Positions 24,686-31,035 of a stretch of 36,353 nucleotides of DNA are shown in pieces (position 1 is the stretch's first letter; each line of letters begins with the position of its first letter). Below the pieces are notes generated by a model that saw only the letters and a list, made by a program, of their open reading frames with translations, made no database searches and had not been told where the DNA came from. A program made the translations under genes and the position numbers. Location of the stretch: the NCBI GenBank assembly GCA_016285575.1, contig JAEEQX010000012.1:1-36353 (forward strand), in the 5' to 3' direction. The stretch comes from Lachnospiraceae bacterium. Lineage in GTDB: Bacteria > Bacillota > Clostridia > Lachnospirales > Lachnospiraceae.

Positions 24686-26539
24686 ATGGCTTCTCAATTT
24701 TTCGGATTAAATATCGCGTATACAGGTCTTTTGGCATCCAATGCCTCACTTAATACATCCGCTAACAACATATCGAATGTAGAGACAGAAGGATACAGCC
24801 GTCAGGAAGTTACTCAGACAGCTGCCGAAGCTCTTAGATCCTATACAACATTCGGTTGTACAGGTGCCGGTGTTGATGTATCCAACGTGGAGAGAGTCCG
24901 CGATGAATTTTATGATAAAAAATATTGGATCAACAACAAGGAATACGGCGAGTACGAGATGAAGGCATACTACATGAATCAGATTCAGGATTACTTTGTA
25001 GATGATACTTCCGTAAAAGGTTTCTCGAGTATTTTTAACGAGATGTTTTCATCACTTGCAGAACTTCAGAAGAGCTCGGGTGATTCAACACTTAAGTCTC
25101 AGTTTACCGGTTATGCAAGAAACCTTACAACATACTTCAATGAGATGGCTTCCAATCTTTCCAAGATTCAGGAAGATATCAATGAAGAGATTAAGGTTAA
25201 GTGTAATGAGATTAATTCTTATGCAGAAGAGATTGCGTCTTTAAATAAGCAGATCACAGTTATCGAGTTAACAGGTGTTACAGCCAATGAGTTAAGAGAC
25301 CAGAGAACTCTTATCGTTGATAAGTTATCCAAGATTGTAGACGTTCAGACTTTTGAGACACCTATCACAGATGAGCATGATCCTACCAGAAAGACAGGTG
25401 CTTATCGTTTCAGAGTTACTATCGCAGGTAATCAGACACTTGTTGATATGAATGATTACAATACACTTGCATGTGTTGCAAAAGAGACAGGTAACAAGGC
25501 TTATCAGTCAGATATCGCAGGTTTATATGAGATTAAGTGGAGCAATGGCGCAGACTTCGGTATGTACAACGCTTCAATGGGCGGTGAACTTGCAGGTCTT
25601 GTTCAGATGAGAGACGGTAATAACGGTGAGTATTTCCATGGCACAGTATCAGGTGTCAACTATGATAAGGATGGCAATGCTCTTGTTAAGATAGCAGTTA
25701 CCAATGATTATCTTGAGGATATCAATAAATCCACACTTAATAACACAGGCGTTATTAATGTTGGTAATACATTATATAAGTACAGCGAATGGTCATTTGA
25801 TCTTAATACACATGAATACACATTCAAGATTGATGTAAGCGAGAATGAAGAAGAGATTACTCAAAAGAAGGTTGGTAAGGAAGCAAGCGTTAACCAGAGA
25901 GTAGAGTATCAGGGTATTCCTTATTACCAGACTCAGCTTAATGAGTGGGTTAGAGCTTTTGCCAAGGCATTCAACGGTATCCTTACTCAGACAGATTCTT
26001 ATGATGAGCTTGGTAATCCCGGCGTTAATCTTTTTACAGCCAATCTTGCCAATGCTACTCAGAGTAAGTTCAAGAATGAAGATTCAGTAACAGGCGTTAT
26101 AACATCTCAGTCAGATTGCTATCGTCAGCTTACAGCATCCAACTTCGGTATCAGCGACCTTGTTGCCAAGAATCCCGACAGACTTGCTACACATACAGTT
26201 CAGTCAGACGGACAGGATAAGTACGATGTCATCAGACAGCTTACTCGTATGAAGTCAGACCAGTCAGTTATGAGCTTCCGTGGCGGTTCGGCTCAGGATT
26301 TCCTCGAGTCCATGCTTGCAGAAGTAGCACTCAACACTGAAAGAGCAACAACTTTCTCAGATAATGCTGAAGCCAGAGCTTTAAGCGTTAGCAACCAGAG
26401 AGAATCCATTTCAGGTGTAGACAGAGAAGAAGAGACAGTAAAACTTGTAAAATATCAGCACGCATACAACCTTTCCTCTAAAGTTATCCAGGTTTTGTCC
26501 GAAGTATATAATAGACTGATTCTGGAGACAGGTGTCTAA
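24686..26539 (+). CDS. Second FlgK-type hook-associated protein
   Basis: A 617-residue FlgK paralog. The N-terminus has GLLASNASLNTSANNISNVE then TEGYSRQEV, the same D0 signature as the preceding protein but clearly diverged. The C-terminus reads EETVKLVKYQHAYNLSSKVI and ends with the usual coiled coil. The middle is longer than in the first copy, with an extra Asn/Asp-rich domain (about 290-420) likely exposed on the filament junction. It follows the first flgK by 23 nt with AAAGGAAG as ribosome binding site. Two intact copies suggest a divided or heteromeric junction, or a second filament type; this is not shown by the sequence. Confidence 0.9.
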   Translation: MASQFFGLNIAYTGLLASNASLNTSANNISNVETEGYSRQEVTQTAAEALRSYTTFGCTGAGVDVSNVERVRDEFYDKKYWINNKEYGEYEMKAYYMNQIQDYFVDDTSVKGFSSIFNEMFSSLAELQKSSGDSTLKSQFTGYARNLTTYFNEMASNLSKIQEDINEEIKVKCNEINSYAEEIASLNKQITVIELTGVTANELRDQRTLIVDKLSKIVDVQTFETPITDEHDPTRKTGAYRFRVTIAGNQTLVDMNDYNTLACVAKETGNKAYQSDIAGLYEIKWSNGADFGMYNASMGGELAGLVQMRDGNNGEYFHGTVSGVNYDKDGNALVKIAVTNDYLEDINKSTLNNTGVINVGNTLYKYSEWSFDLNTHEYTFKIDVSENEEEITQKKVGKEASVNQRVEYQGIPYYQTQLNEWVRAFAKAFNGILTQTDSYDELGNPGVNLFTANLANATQSKFKNEDSVTGVITSQSDCYRQLTASNFGISDLVAKNPDRLATHTVQSDGQDKYDVIRQLTRMKSDQSVMSFRGGSAQDFLESMLAEVALNTERATTFSDNAEARALSVSNQRESISGVDREEETVKLVKYQHAYNLSSKVIQVLSEVYNRLILETGV

Positions 26540-26543
26540 AATT

Positions 26544-26571
26544 TTAGGACATCCTAAGAGGAAGACGGAGG
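26544..26571 (+). promoter_or_regulatory. Hairpin and GGA-containing ribosome binding site in the flgL leader
   Basis: TTAGGA-CA-TCCTAA (26544-26557) forms a short hairpin with GGA at its tip, followed by GACGGAGG as ribosome binding site. The layout repeats that before the first flgK, suggesting shared post-transcriptional control. Confidence 0.4.
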
Positions 26572-26577
26572 TTACAC

Positions 26578-28113
26578 ATGAGAGTTACCAATAAGATCAT
26601 GCAGAGCAACACTCTGTACAACATAAATCAGAATAAGCTTTTGCAGGATAAGTTAAATACCCAGATCACAACAAGAAAAAAGGTTAACAAGCCTTCTGAA
26701 GATCCGGTTATAGCTATTCGTGCATTAAGACTTAGAAGTAATCTCGATCAGGTTACCCAGTATTATGACAGAAATATCCCTGATGCAGATCAGTGGCTCA
26801 AGATAACAGAAGCAGCTATTGATACAACAGTTGATGTTATCTCAGGAATGATAGATGAGTGCCGTAGAGGTTCCAAGGGTTCCCTTACATCATCCGACAG
26901 AAAGACAATCCTTGAGAGTCTTAAGCAGTACAGAGATGAAGTATATGCAACAGGCGATTCAGACTATGCAGGCAGAACTCTTTTTACAGGATACAGAACG
27001 GATATGAAGTTATCCTTCCAGAATCCCGAGAGCAAGCAGTTCACAATTACAGAGCAGCTTAATAACCTCGCAGTTGACAGTAAGACCTATGTTGATGCAG
27101 GTAATCTTAATACAATTAACGAGACTACTTACAATTCAGGTTCCATTACTACCGAGCAGCAAGTAGTTAAGACCAGTGTTAATAGAATCCGTCTTGCGTA
27201 TGATAACCTTGATGCAGGCGTTACACCCAAGGTATATCAGACTATCGGATATACAGCTGATGGTTCACCTCAGAGACAGGCTCTTATTACACCGACAGTT
27301 GTGAGCAAGAATGCTACTCCCGATCCTTACAGAGTAGTAAGTGATCCTTCTTTTTCAGGATATGATCCCAATGCAGCATACTTTATTCCTGAGACGGGAG
27401 AGATTATCCTCGGCGAGAATGCTTTTAATCAAGTTATGAATCTTGCTCCCGAGACAGAGATTACAGTTGAGTATTCCAAGACCGAATGGGCTTCGGGAGA
27501 CCTCAATCCCATACATTACTACGCATGTGAATCCGATGGCGTCGAATATAACAAGAGTTATCTTACCGAGTTTGGTAAGGACGCTAAGCAGGAAATCAAC
27601 TATGACGTAGGATTTAACCAGACCATCAATGTCAACACAACTTGTGACGAGATCTTTGATCCCGGTATCAGAAGAACAGTTGATGAGATGATTAGTATGC
27701 TTGATGAGATAGGACAGCTCGATGGAGTATTAACCAAGCTTAAGTCCATGCAGGGCAACTCAGCATACAATCAGGATGCGGTTACAGCTGATATCGAAGC
27801 AGTAGAAAAAGCTCAGGCTTATCTTACAGATACAATACAAAAGAGATTCGAGCGCGGAATTACAGACTTCCAGGGCTACCTTGATCAAGCTAATGAAGCA
27901 CTCACAGCAGTAGGTAACAGAAGCCTTAGACTTGAGCTCGTTGAGAACAGACTCAATTCACAGATGCAGAGCTTCACAGAACTAACCAGTCTTAACGAAG
28001 ATGCTGATCTTGCAGAGCTTGCAATCAGACTCAAGAGCGCAGAACTTACATATGATGCATCTCTTGCATCAACAGGTAAGATGTTAAGCACAACTTTACT
28101 TAACTACCTGTAA
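26578..28113 (+). CDS. flgL: Flagellar hook-associated protein FlgL, enlarged
   Basis: A 511-residue HAP3 protein that joins FlgK to the flagellin filament. The N-terminus has MRVTNKIMQSNTLYNINQNK and RKKVNKPSEDPVIAIRALRL, typical of FlgL/flagellin D0-D1. The C-terminus has ELTSLNEDADLAELAIRLKS and TGKMLSTTLLNYL. FlgL is commonly around 300 residues; about 200 extra residues lie in the centre (roughly 150-360) and would form an outward-facing domain. The ATG follows ACGGAGG by 6 nt. It lies directly after the second flgK and is followed by fliW. Confidence 0.92.
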   Translation: MRVTNKIMQSNTLYNINQNKLLQDKLNTQITTRKKVNKPSEDPVIAIRALRLRSNLDQVTQYYDRNIPDADQWLKITEAAIDTTVDVISGMIDECRRGSKGSLTSSDRKTILESLKQYRDEVYATGDSDYAGRTLFTGYRTDMKLSFQNPESKQFTITEQLNNLAVDSKTYVDAGNLNTINETTYNSGSITTEQQVVKTSVNRIRLAYDNLDAGVTPKVYQTIGYTADGSPQRQALITPTVVSKNATPDPYRVVSDPSFSGYDPNAAYFIPETGEIILGENAFNQVMNLAPETEITVEYSKTEWASGDLNPIHYYACESDGVEYNKSYLTEFGKDAKQEINYDVGFNQTINVNTTCDEIFDPGIRRTVDEMISMLDEIGQLDGVLTKLKSMQGNSAYNQDAVTADIEAVEKAQAYLTDTIQKRFERGITDFQGYLDQANEALTAVGNRSLRLELVENRLNSQMQSFTELTSLNEDADLAELAIRLKSAELTYDASLASTGKMLSTTLLNYL

Positions 28114-28179
28114 TCAGTAATACTGCACATTTACAATTAAATAACGCGAACAGATTCCATAACGGAATTTGAAATACAC

Positions 28180-28196
28180 GTCGACATGAGGTCGAC
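28180..28196 (+). promoter_or_regulatory. Hairpin in the fliW leader
   Basis: GTCGAC-ATGAG-GTCGAC forms a 6-bp hairpin 6 nt before the fliW ribosome binding site. A second weak hairpin, ATTCC/GGAAT (28155-28169 area), lies upstream and contains ACGGA, a possible CsrA core. Confidence 0.4.
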
Positions 28197-28215
28197 AGAA
28201 AGGGTGGTAATTATT

Positions 28216-28665
28216 ATGGTAATTAACACAAGATTATTCAATGAAGTTGGTGTGGATGAAGAGAAGAAAATCACTTTTCCCGGTGGTATTATCGGATTCC
28301 CCGATCTTCAGAACTTCGTTCTTATTCATGACGAAGAAAAGAGCGAGGGCTCAATCAGGTGGATGCAGTCTATCGAAGAACCCAATTTCGCAATGCCGGT
28401 TATCGATCCGTTGATTGTATGTCCTGATTACAACCCGCAGGTAGAAGAGGATCTTTTGAAGAGACTCGGAGAGTTTTCAGAGAACGATTTGCTTGTACTT
28501 GTCACAATTACTGTTCCCCACGATCTTACTAAGATGACGGTTAATCTCAAGGCTCCTTTCGTAATCAATACTCAGACTCGTAAGGCTTGCCAGATTATCG
28601 TGGAAGACTATGAAGTTAAGTTCCCGATATACGAGATTCTCCAGAAAAACAAGAAAGAGGGGTGA
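28216..28665 (+). CDS. fliW: Flagellar assembly factor FliW
   Basis: A 149-residue cytoplasmic protein. The sequence includes ITFPGGIIGFPDLQNFVLI, FAMPVIDPLIVCPDY and NLKAPFVINTQTRKACQII, all typical of FliW. In Bacillus subtilis FliW binds and antagonises CsrA and is itself titrated by flagellin, coupling flagellin translation to export. The ATG at 28216 follows AAAGGGTGG by about 7 nt and gives the usual length; an in-frame ATG at 28186 lies inside the GTCGAC hairpin and is rejected. Its stop (28663-28665) lies 5 nt before the csrA start. Confidence 0.93.
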   Translation: MVINTRLFNEVGVDEEKKITFPGGIIGFPDLQNFVLIHDEEKSEGSIRWMQSIEEPNFAMPVIDPLIVCPDYNPQVEEDLLKRLGEFSENDLLVLVTITVPHDLTKMTVNLKAPFVINTQTRKACQIIVEDYEVKFPIYEILQKNKKEG

Positions 28666-28670
28666 TTGAA

Positions 28671-28886
28671 ATGTTAGCGTTAAGTCGTAAGAAAAATGAA
28701 GCAATCATTATTAACAACAACATCGAAATTACTGTACTCGAGATAAAAGGAGAGCAGGTTAAAATCGGTATCAACGCACCCAAGGAAGTACCCGTATACA
28801 GAAAAGAAGTATACATCCAGATTCAGGAGTCCAACCAGGAAGCAACCAATGTTGCTGGCGTGGAGTCATTAAAGGGGTTACTGTAA
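28671..28886 (+). CDS. csrA: Carbon storage regulator CsrA
   Basis: A 71-residue RNA-binding protein with the canonical start MLALSRKKNEAIIINNNIEI, then VLEIKGEQVKIGINAPKEVPV and the RKEVYIQIQ strand. CsrA dimers bind GGA motifs around ribosome binding sites and block translation, classically of flagellin in Gram-positives. The ATG at 28671 is chosen over an in-frame GTG at 28662 because it gives the family N-terminus and sits 8 nt after GAGGGG. It lies immediately after its antagonist gene fliW and ends the flagellar block. Confidence 0.95.
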   Translation: MLALSRKKNEAIIINNNIEITVLEIKGEQVKIGINAPKEVPVYRKEVYIQIQESNQEATNVAGVESLKGLL

Positions 28887-28914
28887 AGTGTGCTGTTACA
28901 CATTAACAATAAAA

Positions 28915-28956
28915 AAGAAACTCAGTTTGCGAAAGCGAGCTGAGTTTCTTTTTCTT
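28915..28956. terminator. Bidirectional terminator between csrA and rmlD
   Basis: AAGAAACTCAG (28915-28925) pairs with CTGAGTTTCTT (28940-28950), with an inner GC/GC helix around GAAA. T runs follow on the plus strand, and A runs upstream give a T tail for minus-strand transcripts, so it can serve both csrA and the convergent rmlD. Confidence 0.85.
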
Positions 28957-29021
28957 ATAAAATACATTTTTTGAAGATTTATATCTGATTACTCCCTAAT
29001 CACAATATATAAAATATTAAA

Positions 29022-29077
29022 TAGCTAAATAACTATATAACTAAATAACTATATAACTATATAACTATATCTCTATA
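29022..29077. repeat. Octamer tandem repeat, seven units
   Basis: Seven consecutive 8-bp units of the type TAACTATA, with variants TAGCTAAA, TAACTAAA and TCTCTATA, lie between the csrA terminator and the end of rmlD. The tract is pure A/T/C on this strand apart from one G and contains no gene. It may vary in copy number by slippage. Confidence 0.75.
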
Positions 29078-29090
29078 TATATGTCAAAGA

Positions 29091-29930
29091 TTAGAAGTTC
29101 ATATATTCTTTAAGCGCGTCATGCCAGTCAGCGAATGTATATCTTCCAGTGAGTCTAAACATATATTTATCAAGCACCGAGTAAGCAGGACGCTTAGCCT
29201 TGGTCGGATATTGATCTGTGGTTAAGTGATTAACCTTGGTGTTCTTACCTGCAAGCTTAAATATCTCCTCAGCAAAGTCTGCCCATGAACATACACCTTC
29301 ACATGTTCCATGATATGTGCCGTACTCTTCCGTAAATACCAATGCATCGATTGCTCTGGCAAGTTCCATTGCGCTTGTCGGGCTTCCAACCTGATCACAT
29401 ACAACTCCGACTTCGTCTCTGTCTTCTGCAAGTTTGAGCATGGTCTTAACGAAGTTCTTGCCATCTCCGTATAACCAAGCGGTTCTTATGATGAAGTGCT
29501 TGTCTGCAAATTCTTTTACGAAGTTTTCACCTGCAAGCTTGGTTCTTCCATATGCGGATACGGGTGCGGGAGTATCAAACTCTGTATAAGGCTTAGTTGC
29601 ATCACCTGAAAATACATAGTCGGTACTGATATGTACCATCTTACAGCCTATTTCGTTAGCGGCGATACTTAAGTTTCTGGGGCCCAACGCATTAATCTTA
29701 TATGCCAGGTCCTCTTCATCCTCGCATCTGTCCACAGCTGTATGAGCAGCGCAGTTGATTATTGCATAGGGAGCTTTTTCTTTTACGAACTTGATAACTG
29801 CCTCATTATCGGTAATATCAAGTTCTGCCACATCAGTATTGATGCACTCGATATCACTTCTTCCCTTATATAATTCATTAATTGCACGTCCAAGTTGTCC
29901 GTTGCAACCTGTAATCAATAATTTGTACAT
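29091..29930 (-). CDS. rfbD: dTDP-4-dehydrorhamnose reductase
   Basis: A 279-residue cytoplasmic enzyme that reduces dTDP-4-dehydrorhamnose to dTDP-L-rhamnose, the last step of rhamnose donor synthesis for cell-surface polysaccharide. The Rossmann motif TGCNGQLG is at residues 7-14. STDYVFSG contains T103, and the catalytic pair is Y127 and K131 in AYGRTK. RTAWLYG and the C-terminal KRPAYSVLDKY are also typical. The ATG at 29930 follows GAGGTGG; the frame begins four codons earlier, but that start overlaps the ribosome binding site. The other rhamnose genes (rmlA, rmlB, rmlC) are not in the window, so this is an isolated copy. Confidence 0.92.
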   Translation of the reverse strand: MYKLLITGCNGQLGRAINELYKGRSDIECINTDVAELDITDNEAVIKFVKEKAPYAIINCAAHTAVDRCEDEEDLAYKINALGPRNLSIAANEIGCKMVHISTDYVFSGDATKPYTEFDTPAPVSAYGRTKLAGENFVKEFADKHFIIRTAWLYGDGKNFVKTMLKLAEDRDEVGVVCDQVGSPTSAMELARAIDALVFTEEYGTYHGTCEGVCSWADFAEEIFKLAGKNTKVNHLTTDQYPTKAKRPAYSVLDKYMFRLTGRYTFADWHDALKEYMNF

Positions 29931-30058
29931 ATTCCACCTCAATTTGATAAAGAATCAACATAGACATTATATAATATTTTGTCTTTGCTAACAATTCCGG
30001 ATAGATTAAGAGATAGAGAAATCTCTTAAAATTATTCAATTTAGTTAAGTATAATTAA

Positions 30059-30523
30059 TCACACTTTAGGCTGAAAAGAAATTATCAGATTTGTATCGAG
30101 CGCATCGGCTATACGTGTAAGAGTTCCGACTGAAGGATTGGCGACACCTCGTTCTATTTTTGAAATGTCAGACTGATCAATGCCGGTTGCGTTTGATAAT
30201 TCCATTTGAGAATAACCTTTATTAGCTCTGGCTTCGGCGACAGCATATCCGACCATAATATTGGTGGGAGGTTTTACAGTGCTTGTAGTCTTACCGTTTT
30301 CGTATACGGTTTCTGTTTCAAGGTCAATATCATCATTCCATACTATTCCGTAATATCCCATAAGGCGACCGGATGTAAAAAAATCACGATCATGCAAGGC
30401 ATTTAGTTGAGGGTATTTATGGATAAGATTGGACATGTCATATTCTTTTACCATTCCATCCTGAAATGTAACCTCAACAACAGTACCTTCTTTAAAAGAT
30501 AGATTGATAGCTTTATGAAACAT
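30059..30523 (-). CDS. DUF2442 domain fused to a XRE-type helix-turn-helix, probable antitoxin/repressor
   Basis: A 154-residue protein. Residues 1-85 look like DUF2442: FKEGTVVEVTFQDGMVKEYD and FFTSGRLMGYYGIVWNDDID. Residues 90-150 are a XRE/HTH_3 unit: GYSQMELSNATGIDQSDISK then IERGVANPSVGTLTRIADAL. The start follows the DUF4160 stop by 3 nt, so the two are one operon. DUF4160 and DUF2442 genes are often paired in bacteria and have been suggested to be toxin-antitoxin-like; here the DNA-binding part could repress the operon through the palindrome in its promoter. That role is inferred, not shown. Confidence 0.85.
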   Translation of the reverse strand: MFHKAINLSFKEGTVVEVTFQDGMVKEYDMSNLIHKYPQLNALHDRDFFTSGRLMGYYGIVWNDDIDLETETVYENGKTTSTVKPPTNIMVGYAVAEARANKGYSQMELSNATGIDQSDISKIERGVANPSVGTLTRIADALDTNLIISFQPKV

Positions 30524-30526
30524 AGT

Positions 30527-30778
30527 TTACAGTGGTGGGAGTTTTCTATATGTTTCAGTTTCCCACATCTCCTTTAGTTCTTTTTGGTATTTCAATATAA
30601 ATTCTTTTACCAATTCTTTTGCTTTATGAGGGAATACCCCTTCCATTAGTTCGCCGTTTTCAATAAGAAATGGTGCGTCAAAATCTTGGGTTATAGCATG
30701 TATATGAGGAGGATTATGTTCCTTGTCTCTTAGATACATAACTATAATAATTCCGTAAAAACTGCATATTGTTGGCAT
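30527..30778 (-). CDS. DUF4160 family small protein
   Basis: An 83-residue protein with the DUF4160 pattern: MPTICSFYGIIIVMYLRD, then NPPHIHAITQD with a conserved PPH-H signature, an ENGELMEGVFP segment and a charged C-terminal helix. No signal peptide or membrane segment is evident. The biochemical activity of the family is unknown to me. It is the first gene of a two-gene operon with the DUF2442-HTH gene. The ribosome binding site AAAGGAGC lies 5 nt upstream of the ATG, and the promoter carries a perfect palindrome, as expected for an autoregulated toxin-antitoxin-like module. Confidence 0.82.
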   Translation of the reverse strand: MPTICSFYGIIIVMYLRDKEHNPPHIHAITQDFDAPFLIENGELMEGVFPHKAKELVKEFILKYQKELKEMWETETYRKLPPL

Positions 30779-30792
30779 TTGTGCTCCTTTCT

Positions 30793-30821
30793 ATTATAGG
30801 GGATTTATCCCCTATATGCAA
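30793..30821 (-). promoter_or_regulatory. Promoter with embedded palindromic operator for the DUF4160 operon
   Basis: On the minus strand, TTGCAT (30821-30816), a 17-bp spacer and a perfect TATAAT (30798-30793) are present. The spacer is almost filled by the perfect inverted repeat ATAGGGGAT/ATCCCCTAT (30796-30815, 2-bp centre), which overlaps the -10. A repressor bound there would block RNA polymerase. The ribosome binding site begins 2 nt after the -10, so the transcript would start within or next to it. Confidence 0.75.
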
Positions 30822-30983
30822 TAATGATAAAAAAATTAACGTTACTATTTTTTTGAAATGGGAAACTGGATGAGAATCCATAAGATATATTGATTTGAAT
30901 AAATCAACGTATGTGAATAATAAAACAAAATTATTTTACATGTCAATAAAGAATGAAAATAATATAGATATCCATGACAGGCT

Positions 30984-30997
30984 AAAAATGGTATAAT
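30984..30997 (+). promoter_or_regulatory. Extended -10 promoter upstream of the copA-like gene
   Basis: TGGTATAAT (TATAAT at 30992-30997 with TG one base before) lies 39 bp upstream of the GTG start. No good -35 is evident, as is acceptable for extended -10 promoters. The rest of the 257-bp gap (30779-31035) is AT-rich without other recognised elements. Confidence 0.55.
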
Positions 30998-31035
30998 AGG
31001 CACAGTTAGTTTCGTATAATCAGATTGGAGGAGAG

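Noticed and set aside
28186..28215. FliW start at the upstream ATG
   Set aside because: That ATG sits in the loop of the GTCGAC hairpin, and the family N-terminus begins at 28216 after a good ribosome binding site.
30930..30960. TACATGTC as a CopY-type copper operator
   Set aside because: Only half matches the TACANNTGTA box, and no CopY or CsoR gene is nearby.
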